Assembly: GCA_022567305.1 (NCBI GenBank)
Contig: JADFHF010000025.1
Coordinates: forward strand, 1 to 55,677
DNA from: Bacteroidota bacterium
GTDB lineage: Bacteria; Bacteroidota; Rhodothermia; Rhodothermales; UBA10348
Direction of reading: 5' to 3'
Length of the DNA: 55,677 bases
This document shows, one piece after another, positions 25,569-35,295 of this stretch (positions within the stretch are counted from its first letter, which is position 1; each line of letters opens with the position of its first letter). The notes beneath the pieces were generated by a model. The model saw only the letters and a program-made list of their open reading frames with translations. It ran no database searches and was not told where the DNA came from. The position numbers and the translations under genes are program-made.

Positions 25569-28500
25569 GTGATACAAGATTTTAAGGTCCCCACTACCTC
25601 TGCCGACGGTTTCGACAAGAATGATCGTAAAAGCGAAATCCAGAAAAGCGAACCGTCATTTGCACAGGAACGCCTGTGGTTCTTAGACAAATACGAAAAT
25701 GAAGAGAATGTCGCTTACAACAGCTCTTTTGCGGTAAGCGTTGACGGGATGTTGAATGTTCACGCTTTCGAACGGGCACTGGATGAAATCTATCGTCGCC
25801 ACGAAGTTCTGCGGGCGTATTTCATTGAAGAGGATGGACGTCCAGTAATGGCTGTGCGTGCTTCTAACTCGTTTCTGCTAAAGCACGTCGATCTTAGCGA
25901 ACTCTCCGAACCGACTCGATCAGAGAAACTCGAAGAAGTATTAAGAAAGGGACTCGGGGCTTCATTTCGTCTAGCCACGGGGCCACTCGTTCGCGGATAT
26001 TTAATTCGACTTCGAAATGATTCGCACGTTTTTTTGTTGGTCATCCACCACATTATAACTGACGGTTGGTCGAATCAGATTTTTCGATCCGATTTATCCG
26101 CATTGTATTCGGCGTACATCGAAGGGCAGTCGTCAGCGCTCGAACCACTGCCTGTTCAGTATTCTGAATATGCGGCATGGCAGCGAGGGCGACTGAAAGA
26201 TGACATTCTAGCGAGAAAAACTTCCTATTGGAGCGAGTACTTGGCGAGTCCTCGATCCACACTAGATCTACCGACAGACCGTCCACGACCCGCCATTCAA
26301 GCGTTTCGTGGAACAACACAGTCGTTCAGTCTCGATCGTGAATTAAGCGAGCGTATTCGCCTACTAGGCAGAAAACAGGGTGTAACCCTCTTCATGACGT
26401 TGGTGGCAGCGTTCAAGACGCTTCTTTTTCGATATACGGGAGAGCCCGACGTGATTATCGGGACGCCCGCAGCAAATCGTTTACGTAGCGAATATGAATC
26501 GCTGATCGGTTTTTTTGCAAATACGCTGACTCTTAGGACGGATTTTAGCGATGACCCAACATTTTCCGAACTCGTTATTCAAGTACGAAACTCGTCACTG
26601 AAATCGCTCGAACATCAGGATATGCCATTCGAGTTACTCGTGGCCGAGCTCTCACCCGTCCGTGACCTGAGCCGAAATCCACTCTTTCAAGTGATGTTTG
26701 CCCTGCAAAACGTTCCTCAACGTGGATTAGAGCTTCCAGGACTTCAGGTTGAACGATTCATCGTGCGTGGCAACAGCACTAAGTTTGATCTTACGTTAAA
26801 TGTATTTGACGAGCCTGCCGGCCTCAGAGGTAGCATCGAATTTAGTACGGATCTGTTTGACGCATCGACAATCGATAGAATGATCGGGCACTTCGAGATG
26901 CTTCTGTTGGGAATTGTCGAGAATCCCGATGAGCACGTATCGCGACTCCCGCTAATAAGCAGAGAGGAGCGCAACGTACTCATAGATGAATTCAACAGTA
27001 CGGCTGCCGACTATCCATCAGATAAGAATGTCCACAGTCTAGTTAGTGAGCAGGTGGCACGCACACCTGATCGAACAGCTGTAGTATTTGAGACTGAACA
27101 TCTTTCGTATTTAGAACTGGAACAAAGGTCGAATCGGCTTGCGCATTATCTGCGAGATAGTGGAGTTGCGCCCGGTGATCTAATAGGAGTCTGTCTGAAC
27201 CGTTCTGCAGACCTGGTGGTGGCTTTACTTGGAATCTTGAAGACAGGAGCTGCCTATGTCCCAGTTGATCCAGACTTTCCGACTCGGCGCATTGGCTATA
27301 TGATAGAAGACGCTGAGATGCACTACATGGTAACAGAGGACGCGCTGTGTTCAAGATTGTCTGACCACGAGTTACATTTTGTATGCTTGGATACCGATAA
27401 GAAATCGATTGAATTGATGAGTTCGGATTCCGTCCCGCTCGAAATCTCGAGTGAGTCCCTTGCCCATGTCATATTTACATCAGGATCGACAGGAAGACCG
27501 AAAGGTGTTCAGATTTCTCATCGTGCTTTTGTGAATTTCCTCACGTCAATGCAAAGCGAGCCTGGCTTCGCCGAAAATGACGTAATTCTGAGTATTACAA
27601 CTCCATCGTTTGACGTGGCGGGTCTCGAGCTATTTCTGCCGCTGATGTGTGGTGCAAAAACGGTAATCCTGTCCGAAAAAGTTGCGGGCGATGGAAAGCT
27701 TCTAGCAAAAGCACTCGATGATCATTCGGCGACCGTGTTACAGGCGACGCCAGTGACTTGGCGCTTATTGGTCGACTCGGGATGGGAGGGACGACCAAAT
27801 CTTAGAATGTTTTCCGGAGGGGAAGCGCTACCAAAAACACTTGTCGAATCACTCACCGGTAAAGGTGCCGAGCTATGGAATATGTACGGCCCAACTGAAA
27901 CGACAGTTTACTCTTCGATAGAGAAAATCCAGAATAGTGCTGATCTGGTATCTATCGGGCGACCCATCGCAAATACACAAATGTACATTCTCGATAATGA
28001 ACTCGAACCGGTACCGATTGGTGTAGAGGGTATGCTTTATATCGGTGGCGATGGACTAGCAGACGGATACGTGAGTCGTGATGAACTAACAGATGCTGTA
28101 TTCATAACGAACCCGTTTGGGAAAGGTCGGATTTACAAGACAGGGGATCGCGCTAAACGGCTTTACGACGGACGACTCGTTTGTCTTGGCCGAGACGACA
28201 CTCAGATAAAACTACGGGGATTCCGAATAGAATTTGGTGAAATCGAGCATGTCTTAAATCAATACGAACACATTCGCTCCTCGGCCGTGGTTATTCGTGA
28301 GGATACACCTGGAGACCAAAGGCTTGTAGCCTACATCGTAACCAATAGTAAATCGGACACAAGCGAGCTACTCCTCTTTCTTCGAGACCAACTTCCCGAG
28401 TATATGATTCCTTCAGCCTTCGTCTATCTAGACGAGTTACCGGTAACTCCGAATGGAAAGGTTGATAGAAAGGCACTTCCTGAGCCAGATGAAATAAGAC

Positions 28501-28751
28501 CAGAGTTATTTCAAAGTTACACGGCTCCGAAAACGGCAATTGAAAGGGCCATTGCTGAGATCTGGAGTGAGGTTCTTAGGCTTGATCGGGTTGGAGTCGA
28601 TGATGGCTTTTTCGACCTCGGAGGACATTCTCTGCACGCCATTCAGGTACAATCGCGTGTACGAGAGTATTTAAAGAAGGAACTGCCACTCAAGGCCATA
28701 TTTGAATATCCAACCATTGTTCGATTAGCCCGGTTTATAGATACTCTGTAG
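25569..28751 (+). CDS. Nonribosomal peptide synthetase, C-A-T module 1
   Basis: A 1060-residue single NRPS module with a GTG start (MIQDFKVPTTSADG). The condensation domain (about 25-450) is complete, with the catalytic HHIITDGWS near residue 160 and DLSRNPLFQVMF near 375. The adenylation domain (about 475-970) has IFTSGSTGRPKGVQISH, NMYGPTETTVYSS, KTGDRAKRLYDGRL, the catalytic Lys in TPNGKVDRKALP, and an Asp in PSFDVAGLELF at the position that binds the alpha-amino group of amino acids. The carrier domain has Ser1021 in LGGHSLHAIQV. There is no epimerase and no thioesterase. It should add one alpha-amino acid; by-eye pocket residues (D-V-L-V-F-G-M-V-Y-K) match no code I know with confidence. 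Confidence 0.93.
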   Translation: MIQDFKVPTTSADGFDKNDRKSEIQKSEPSFAQERLWFLDKYENEENVAYNSSFAVSVDGMLNVHAFERALDEIYRRHEVLRAYFIEEDGRPVMAVRASNSFLLKHVDLSELSEPTRSEKLEEVLRKGLGASFRLATGPLVRGYLIRLRNDSHVFLLVIHHIITDGWSNQIFRSDLSALYSAYIEGQSSALEPLPVQYSEYAAWQRGRLKDDILARKTSYWSEYLASPRSTLDLPTDRPRPAIQAFRGTTQSFSLDRELSERIRLLGRKQGVTLFMTLVAAFKTLLFRYTGEPDVIIGTPAANRLRSEYESLIGFFANTLTLRTDFSDDPTFSELVIQVRNSSLKSLEHQDMPFELLVAELSPVRDLSRNPLFQVMFALQNVPQRGLELPGLQVERFIVRGNSTKFDLTLNVFDEPAGLRGSIEFSTDLFDASTIDRMIGHFEMLLLGIVENPDEHVSRLPLISREERNVLIDEFNSTAADYPSDKNVHSLVSEQVARTPDRTAVVFETEHLSYLELEQRSNRLAHYLRDSGVAPGDLIGVCLNRSADLVVALLGILKTGAAYVPVDPDFPTRRIGYMIEDAEMHYMVTEDALCSRLSDHELHFVCLDTDKKSIELMSSDSVPLEISSESLAHVIFTSGSTGRPKGVQISHRAFVNFLTSMQSEPGFAENDVILSITTPSFDVAGLELFLPLMCGAKTVILSEKVAGDGKLLAKALDDHSATVLQATPVTWRLLVDSGWEGRPNLRMFSGGEALPKTLVESLTGKGAELWNMYGPTETTVYSSIEKIQNSADLVSIGRPIANTQMYILDNELEPVPIGVEGMLYIGGDGLADGYVSRDELTDAVFITNPFGKGRIYKTGDRAKRLYDGRLVCLGRDDTQIKLRGFRIEFGEIEHVLNQYEHIRSSAVVIREDTPGDQRLVAYIVTNSKSDTSELLLFLRDQLPEYMIPSAFVYLDELPVTPNGKVDRKALPEPDEIRPELFQSYTAPKTAIERAIAEIWSEVLRLDRVGVDDGFFDLGGHSLHAIQVQSRVREYLKKELPLKAIFEYPTIVRLARFIDTL

Positions 28752-28852
28752 TTCGGACGAAAGTGCGCCCATCTCAAGCAAAAGAATGCGGCGCTCCTTT
28801 TGATCAACCATCCCACCTCACGTAGATATTTCGCGGCTTTAATAGTTGGAAT

Positions 28853-31800
28853 ATGTCCATCCCTCACATTTCTCGCCGAAATCCAGAAGACGTAACGCGG
28901 CTCTCGTTTGGACAGCAGCGGCTATGGTTTTTGGATCAGCTCGATCCCGGCAGGCCCACGTTCAGCATTCCAGCCGCCTATCAGATTGACGGGTCTGTAA
29001 ATTTTTCTATTCTCGAAGAGTGCTTCTCCGAACTGGTCAGGCGTCACGAGTCGCTACGCACCCATTTTGGCGTTGTTGCTGGCGAACCCGTTCAACTCGT
29101 CGTAGATCCATTTTCAGTACAAATCGATGTAGTGGATCTCTCTGTATTCGCTGAAAAGGAACGAGAATCAGAGGCGCTTAGGCGTATTGGCGAAGAGAGT
29201 ATGCTTCCTTTCGATATTTCGACTGCGCCGCTTTTTCGTGTCAAAGCGTTTCTCTTCAGTGGTGACCGATGCCTTCTGTTTCTCTGTATGCACCATGCTA
29301 TCTCAGATGGTTGGTCCATGAAAGTCTTGTTCGAAGAGCTGTCATCTTTATACGGGACGATTTCTAAAGGAAAACCCAGTCGTCTTCCCGAACCGGAAAT
29401 GCAATATGGCGACTTTTCCGAGTGGCAGCACGATTGGCTTCAGGAAGAGGAGCTTCGAGAAGATCTGGATTTCTGGACGGAAAACCTCAAGGACGTTTCC
29501 GAATTGGAATTACCAACGGATATTTGTCGATCCGACATTCATCGGTACGTCGGCGCATCCGAATCCATCGAACTTTCAAAGGAGCAGACAAATTCAATCA
29601 AGAGGTTTAGCGCCAATGAAGCGGTCACTGTGTTCATGACGCTACTTGCTACCTACAAGATCTTACTCTTTCGCTATTCCGGTCAGGAGGACATAGTGGT
29701 CGGAGCCCCCATTTCAGGGAGGAACCGATTAGAAACTGAGCAGATGATTGGTCTCTTCCTGAATATGATACCTCTTCGCACTCAGCTCACAGGCGACCTG
29801 ACGTTTTTAGAGCTTTTGAAACGCGTTCGAGGAGTTAATTTGGACGCGTATGTACACCAGAATCTACCATTCGAAAAGCTGATCGAGGTGCTAAGTCCAG
29901 AGCGCAATTTGGACCGTGAGCCGATAATCAGTTCGATGGTCAATTTCTTACCGCCATCGTGGAGACATCTCGATCTTGACGGTATGGTGGTCAAGAGACT
30001 TCATCTCGAAAATCGTTCAGCACATCTTCCGCTATCACTCTATGTCGGTGAGGAGTCAGGTCGTCTCTTCATACGCTTCGTGTATCAGTCAGCAATATTC
30101 AGTTCAGAAGGCATGAAGTGCATTGTTGAGCAATACGAATATTTGCTGGAACAGATCATTGCTGACCCAGAAAAGCGTTTGTCAGATTACTCGCTCGTGA
30201 CGGTGAAGGCTACGACCATTCTCCCGAATCCTACTCAAAAGCTAGACGAACCATACCACCAACCCGTCCCAGAACAGTTTCTGTCAAAGGCGTTGATCAC
30301 GCCTGCCGCCACTGCAATTTCATGCGGAGACCGAACATGGAGCTACCTGGATCTGGAAGAATCGTCAAGGAAAGTAGCCACAGAGCTTCTCTCAAACGGG
30401 CTTGAGAAAGGCGATGTCGTTGCTGTTGACGGGTCGTCGTACTTCGCGTTGGTGGCTTGCATTTTAGGAGTGATTCGGAGTGCAGGCGTCCTTCTGATAC
30501 TTGATTCTGAGCTGCCAAACTTGAGAAAGGAGATCATGCTTGAGGAGGCCGCTGCAAAATGGACTCTGACACCGGTTGATGACCACGACGTGGTACGGCT
30601 GTGTACGCTTCCAGACTCGAATGATAATAGCGTTTTCATCCACATTGAACGATCACAGGATTCTACGGATCAGCAGCGTATCAGCGATGCTGAAACAGCC
30701 AACGAGCTTCCCGTTATCGATGCCGCGGCCGCCGCATATATCTTTTTCACATCTGGAACAACAGGAATCCCTAAAGGGGTTTTGGGAAGTCATAAGGGAT
30801 TGAGTCATTTTCTGGACTGGCAGCGGGAATCGTTCGATGTCGGTCCAGACGATCGTGTCGCCCTGCTTTCGGGATTGTCCTTTGATCCTGTTTTACGAGA
30901 TATATTTTTACCGCTCACCAGCGGTGCTACACTTTGTATACCGGAGACGGGAGTCAAATACGATTCCGGTGCTGTCTTGGACTGGCTCGAGATGGAGAAG
31001 ATTACCATAGTCCATGCTGTTCCGACGATTGCCCAACTATGGTTGTCCAAAGCGACGGGTGAAAGTCGAAGTCACACACTTCGACACGCCTTCTTTGCCG
31101 GAGAGGTGTTGACGGATGACCTCGTAAAGAAATGGCGCCGAGTTTTCCCGGGCTGCGAAATCAATAATATCTATGGTCCGACAGAGACGACGCTCGTCAA
31201 GTGTTGTTATCGCGTACCGACTGAAATGAGGGAAGGAGTACAGCCACTTGGAACGCCACTTCCTCAGACGCAGATACTGATTATGACCGAATATAATCAG
31301 ATGTGTGGATTCCGAGAGTCAGGAGAGATCGTCATACGGACACCATTTCGGTCAATTGGATACGTCAATGAGAACTCTGGAATCGGCCGATGTTTCGAGC
31401 AAAACCCGTTCAGACTTGACGATAGCGACTTATTGTATTATACCGGCGACAGCGGTCGGTACTGCGCTGACGGAACGCTGGAGATATTGGGACGTCTCGA
31501 CGATCAGATCAAAATTCACGGAGTCCGGATCGAACCGGACGAAATCACGGCGTCTCTGACGAGTCATCCGGACGTGGAATCATGCATTGTAATAGTCAGC
31601 AATAATGAGAACGGAGATCCGTTTTTGACGGCTTATATCGTGGCTGAAACTGCGGAAGCGATCGATCGTGCTGCCTTGCGGACGTACTTGAGCGAGCGAT
31701 TGCCTTCGGCGATGATTCCGGCGTCAATCGTATTCTTGTCGGAGATGCCGTTTACCCCGAATGGAAAAGTAGACCGAAAGGCGCTGCCGGCGCCCGATGA

Positions 31801-32083
31801 GGAGTTTCTTGTTCTCCAATCCGATTACGTGACACCTCGTTCACCAGAGGAAGAAAAAATTGCCTCAATTTGGCGAGAAATATTAGGTCGGGAACAGATC
31901 GGTGCACATCAAAATTTCTTCGATTTGGGAGGTCATAGTCTTGCGGCCGTTCAGGTTATCAATCGACTAAGACACGAATTCAACGTCGAACTCCCGCTTC
32001 GAGTGATCTTTGAGGCCCAGACGGTTTCGCAGCTAGCGGCGCGTATTTCAGCTGGAGAATTCGATCAACACTCAGGTTCCTAA
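28853..32083 (+). CDS. Nonribosomal peptide synthetase, C-A-T module 2
   Basis: A 1076-residue module: condensation domain (about 10-440; MHHAISDGWSM near 147), adenylation domain (about 465-985; FFTSGTTGIPKGVLGSH, NIYGPTETTLVKC, YYTGDSGRYCADG, catalytic Lys in TPNGKVDRKALP) and a carrier domain (Ser1029 in LGGHSLAAVQV), ending in a short tail without thioesterase or reductase. The adenylation core 'GLSFDPVLRDIFLPL' differs from the usual amino-acid form and resembles the FDPxxRDIF segment of alpha-aminoadipate reductase (Lys2) and related domains. As the last enzyme of the locus it would carry the full-length product, yet no release domain is encoded. It ends 70 bases from the convergent membrane protein gene. 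Confidence 0.93.
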   Translation: MSIPHISRRNPEDVTRLSFGQQRLWFLDQLDPGRPTFSIPAAYQIDGSVNFSILEECFSELVRRHESLRTHFGVVAGEPVQLVVDPFSVQIDVVDLSVFAEKERESEALRRIGEESMLPFDISTAPLFRVKAFLFSGDRCLLFLCMHHAISDGWSMKVLFEELSSLYGTISKGKPSRLPEPEMQYGDFSEWQHDWLQEEELREDLDFWTENLKDVSELELPTDICRSDIHRYVGASESIELSKEQTNSIKRFSANEAVTVFMTLLATYKILLFRYSGQEDIVVGAPISGRNRLETEQMIGLFLNMIPLRTQLTGDLTFLELLKRVRGVNLDAYVHQNLPFEKLIEVLSPERNLDREPIISSMVNFLPPSWRHLDLDGMVVKRLHLENRSAHLPLSLYVGEESGRLFIRFVYQSAIFSSEGMKCIVEQYEYLLEQIIADPEKRLSDYSLVTVKATTILPNPTQKLDEPYHQPVPEQFLSKALITPAATAISCGDRTWSYLDLEESSRKVATELLSNGLEKGDVVAVDGSSYFALVACILGVIRSAGVLLILDSELPNLRKEIMLEEAAAKWTLTPVDDHDVVRLCTLPDSNDNSVFIHIERSQDSTDQQRISDAETANELPVIDAAAAAYIFFTSGTTGIPKGVLGSHKGLSHFLDWQRESFDVGPDDRVALLSGLSFDPVLRDIFLPLTSGATLCIPETGVKYDSGAVLDWLEMEKITIVHAVPTIAQLWLSKATGESRSHTLRHAFFAGEVLTDDLVKKWRRVFPGCEINNIYGPTETTLVKCCYRVPTEMREGVQPLGTPLPQTQILIMTEYNQMCGFRESGEIVIRTPFRSIGYVNENSGIGRCFEQNPFRLDDSDLLYYTGDSGRYCADGTLEILGRLDDQIKIHGVRIEPDEITASLTSHPDVESCIVIVSNNENGDPFLTAYIVAETAEAIDRAALRTYLSERLPSAMIPASIVFLSEMPFTPNGKVDRKALPAPDEEFLVLQSDYVTPRSPEEEKIASIWREILGREQIGAHQNFFDLGGHSLAAVQVINRLRHEFNVELPLRVIFEAQTVSQLAARISAGEFDQHSGS

Positions 32084-32153
32084 ATCGGATACGTGTTTCC
32101 AATTCTCGCACTTAAAAACGTGAATATATTTTTGTTATTTAAGGACAATGACC

Positions 32154-34529
32154 TTACCCCGTCCTGACGCTCACGATCGCCACAAGCCCGTACGCTGCAA
32201 CCGCAAATAACATCACAGCCACAAATCCGAGTTCGACGGCGAGAATGGCTGCCAAGGCGGTGCTTATCACCGAGAAACATCCATTGATACCCCACGCCCA
32301 TGGAACCTGCGCATCGCTACGGGTCGAGAGGAAACGAAGTCCAACGGGGAAAGGTATTCCCATGAAAAACGTGGGAGGCGCAATCAAAACGAAGGCAAGA
32401 ATCACTTTCCAGACGGTCGGTAGCGCAATCGTCGCTTTCAGTAACGGTGTAAGAAAAACGACGTACGGAAGAAGAATAAGGGCGACGAATCCGGCAGCCC
32501 GCATTACTGTACGCCGCTCGGGCTTCAGGCGTTCGGAAAAGAGACTGCCGGCTCCGGAGCAAATGAACAAGGTAGCCAACACGGCCGCCGTAGCGTAAAT
32601 CGGGTGGCCTAGATACAAAGTGAATCGCTGAATCAGGACGATTTCGACGAAAAGGTAGCCCAATCCCAGGCCACCGAAATAGCTAATCGTCCAGGCTTGT
32701 CCGGGACCGCGCCACCCGAGACGAAATAGAGGAATGATGATTAATAGGAGCGCGGCCAGGAAAATCTGAATAAAGGTGACTCCCGTTATCAGATATCCGA
32801 CTTCAAGAAACGGAAACGTCTGCGATCCGAACTGATCAAGCAATTGTGGCAAGTGACGCCATCGTAGGAATCGTGAGAAATACGGTCGATTGTCGGTTGT
32901 CGGTCGAATGTCGAAGTCGTAGGCCTCGTAGAGCTGGTCCCGCTCGCTCGAGAATATCTGATCCACGTACTCGAAAAAACGCTCGTCCTGGACAGCGTTG
33001 AATTCGGCTCGTTCCTCCCGGTCGAGGCCAGGAAGTAGAAGCGGATCAAATGACGAACGACTCGAGAAAGCGCGAATTCTTTCTACTTCGTCTGCTGTGA
33101 AGGCTGATCGCGCAACAACGATCGTTACGGATCCCCAGCTACGGACAGCCACCATATGGTCTGCTGTATTTTTGACGCCTGCTTCATCAAGAACTTCAAC
33201 CAAACTTGCCAGCATTTTCAGAATGTAGCGGTATGGGTAGTCCATCCACACCGTAATGCTGAGCGCGCCGGTGGAACTCAGCCGATCCCACATCGCACGA
33301 AGACCTTGCGTCGTTAGCAGGTACTGCTCCTGCATCGCGGATAATCCCACGGTTCCGCCAAAAGCTCCCACGGCCGGAATGGTTATCACGTCGTATCTCG
33401 ACGAATCAGTAGCCAGCATGGCTCGGGGCTCCAGCTTGAGAACCGTAATTTCATCCCGATAGAAGAGTGAATCGGTAAACTCAGTCAGCTCAGAGCGCAT
33501 CAGCCCGACCAGAGATTCATGGGGTTCTACGACCACAATCCGCGTGGCGCCGTTCGCTAATGCGTGAGCGATTTCGTCTCCCGTTCCCGCGTTTAATGCC
33601 AGGACCGATCTTCTCTTACGGATAACGTACGGCAGCGCAGAAGTTGTGTGGTCCAGAATGTGGGTGCTGTCGCCCGGCATCCATGCCGTAACAGGCCCAA
33701 CCCAGTCGCCGTTGTTGAACACACCCCGTTGGGCTGGAATATCGACTGGATCGCTCAGGCTCATTCCGGGAGCGAAGCGGAGCGCTGAGGAGGACACTAC
33801 CTGTAGAAGTCCCTGAGGACTGTTGCGCTCTAACTCGATCCGCGCATCGGGAAGCGTAAGGGTTCGGCTCAAGCTCTTGTATTGGGACAGAATGGGCTCC
33901 GGACGTACAAGTAGCGCAACGTGCACCAGGGTCAACGCAAAAATTCCGAGTGCGACGGGTATGCGCGCTTTCCGCTTTGGTATGATGAGTAAGCCAGCCA
34001 AAACGGCCAGAAGTCCTGCGAGTGCGGGCAACTGTTCGGCGTCGATGTTCCAAAGCAAGACGAGCGCTACGAGGCCGCCCACCCCCGATCCAAGCAAATT
34101 GGCGAAATAGTAACTCCCTATTTGCTCGACGTGCTTGATCAAGGTGAGGCCTATCGCAAGCGCAGCAAAAAAGAACGGAATGAAGAAGAGTAGATAGCTG
34201 AGGAAGAGAGATGCGACCTGAGCAGCATCCACGAACAACAGATACGAGTCAAAACGGGCGACCGAGGTTTGCGATAATCCGAAGACCCAGGCCATCGAGG
34301 CGCCGCTCGCCATCATGAGCGCAGGCAAAAGCGATTCGAATCGATCGAGCAACCACGTCCGCGCGAGCGCTATGACCGTCCCACTTGCACCGAAACCCAA
34401 AAGCGCAACCGAGATCACCATGTAGGCGAAATGATACCACTGCACGATGGAGAGCAGGTGCATCAGTATCAACTGATAGGCAATGACCGCAGCTGACAGC
34501 GCTCCAATAGATGTGTGCAGGCGAGTCAT
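32154..34529 (-). CDS. Polytopic membrane protein with spermidine-synthase-like domain
   Basis: A 791-residue integral membrane protein. About six hydrophobic helices at the N-terminus (residues 5-215; LSIVQWYHFAYMVISVALLG begins the pattern) are followed by a soluble SAM-methyltransferase-fold/spermidine-synthase-like domain (about 300-460; VLALNAGTGDEIAHAL, RIVVVEPHESL, TDNRPYF) and a second block of helices (about 560-790). It belongs to the group of fused membrane 'spermidine synthase-like' proteins of unknown reaction; the acidic aminopropyltransferase residues are not clearly kept, so real polyamine synthesis is doubtful. It is convergent with the last NRPS gene, 70 bases away. It could be unrelated to the NRPS locus, and nothing shows that it acts as an exporter. 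Confidence 0.82.
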   Translation of the reverse strand: MTRLHTSIGALSAAVIAYQLILMHLLSIVQWYHFAYMVISVALLGFGASGTVIALARTWLLDRFESLLPALMMASGASMAWVFGLSQTSVARFDSYLLFVDAAQVASLFLSYLLFFIPFFFAALAIGLTLIKHVEQIGSYYFANLLGSGVGGLVALVLLWNIDAEQLPALAGLLAVLAGLLIIPKRKARIPVALGIFALTLVHVALLVRPEPILSQYKSLSRTLTLPDARIELERNSPQGLLQVVSSSALRFAPGMSLSDPVDIPAQRGVFNNGDWVGPVTAWMPGDSTHILDHTTSALPYVIRKRRSVLALNAGTGDEIAHALANGATRIVVVEPHESLVGLMRSELTEFTDSLFYRDEITVLKLEPRAMLATDSSRYDVITIPAVGAFGGTVGLSAMQEQYLLTTQGLRAMWDRLSSTGALSITVWMDYPYRYILKMLASLVEVLDEAGVKNTADHMVAVRSWGSVTIVVARSAFTADEVERIRAFSSRSSFDPLLLPGLDREERAEFNAVQDERFFEYVDQIFSSERDQLYEAYDFDIRPTTDNRPYFSRFLRWRHLPQLLDQFGSQTFPFLEVGYLITGVTFIQIFLAALLLIIIPLFRLGWRGPGQAWTISYFGGLGLGYLFVEIVLIQRFTLYLGHPIYATAAVLATLFICSGAGSLFSERLKPERRTVMRAAGFVALILLPYVVFLTPLLKATIALPTVWKVILAFVLIAPPTFFMGIPFPVGLRFLSTRSDAQVPWAWGINGCFSVISTALAAILAVELGFVAVMLFAVAAYGLVAIVSVRTG

Positions 34530-34599
34530 CTAAGAGCGTGAACGATTCATCTCAGTCTGGAGCACAGGTGATTTTAGCTTCAAAAATAGGCGGAATCGC

Positions 34600-35295
34600 T
34601 TATTTCACACGCGTGAACGGCACGAAAATGACCGGCATCATGTTCTTCGTCGTCGTGCGCCCTTCCTTCTTCTCCACGAGCATGAGCGACTGCGTGAAAA
34701 ACGGGGATCCAACAGGAATGACCATCTTGCCTCCATCTTTCAACTGGCGTATGAGAGGCGGCGGAATGTGCTCGGCCGCCGCAGTCACAATGATGGCGTC
34801 GAACGGCGCATATTCTTCCCACCCGTGATATCCGTCCGCATTCTTGGTTCGAATATTGTCATAGCCAAGACTGAGAATCCTTTCCCCCGCAGCTTTCGCG
34901 AGCTCGGGAACTATCTCTATCGAGTACACCTCGCCGATGATTTCTGCGAGAACGGCTGCCTGGTAACCCGATCCTGTTCCGATTTCAAGTACACGATCGT
35001 CGGGTTCGAGCATAAGCAGTTCCGTCATGTAGGCAACAATGAAGGGTTGCGAAATGGTTTGTCCGTACCCGATTGCCAGCGGCCGATCGTCATAGGCCGA
35101 TTTAACGTATGTCTCTGGCACCAGACGATGTCGCGGCACGGTTCTCATTGCGCGAAGTACTGCCCCATCCGTGATTCCGCGACGCACAAGCTGCGTCTCG
35201 ACCATCCTTGCTCGCTTAGTCTCATACTCTTGGCCATATGCGGATGCAATTGCAATGACCAATAAACAGATGACCGCGGAGACGATTTTCTTCAT
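34600..35295 (-). CDS. pcm: Protein-L-isoaspartate O-methyltransferase, exported form
   Basis: A 231-residue protein-L-isoaspartate methyltransferase that repairs isomerised Asp/Asn residues. Characteristic segments are RRGITDGAVLRAMRTVPRH, YDDRPLAIGYGQTISQPFIV, the SAM-binding VLEIGTGSGYQAAVLAEI, VYSIEIVPELA and DAIIVTAAAEHIPPPL. Unlike the cytosolic E. coli enzyme it begins with a signal peptide (MKKIVSAVICLLVIAIASAYG), so it is probably periplasmic, where the source of SAM is unclear. Its start overlaps the stop of the CHAD gene (ATGA type), and both share the minus strand with the membrane protein gene downstream. Confidence 0.93.
   Translation of the reverse strand: MKKIVSAVICLLVIAIASAYGQEYETKRARMVETQLVRRGITDGAVLRAMRTVPRHRLVPETYVKSAYDDRPLAIGYGQTISQPFIVAYMTELLMLEPDDRVLEIGTGSGYQAAVLAEIIGEVYSIEIVPELAKAAGERILSLGYDNIRTKNADGYHGWEEYAPFDAIIVTAAAEHIPPPLIRQLKDGGKMVIPVGSPFFTQSLMLVEKKEGRTTTKNMMPVIFVPFTRVK

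Noticed and set aside
32154-34529. Membrane protein as the exporter of the NRPS product
   Set aside because: Its helices and spermidine-synthase-like domain do not match known transporter families, and it is convergent with the locus.
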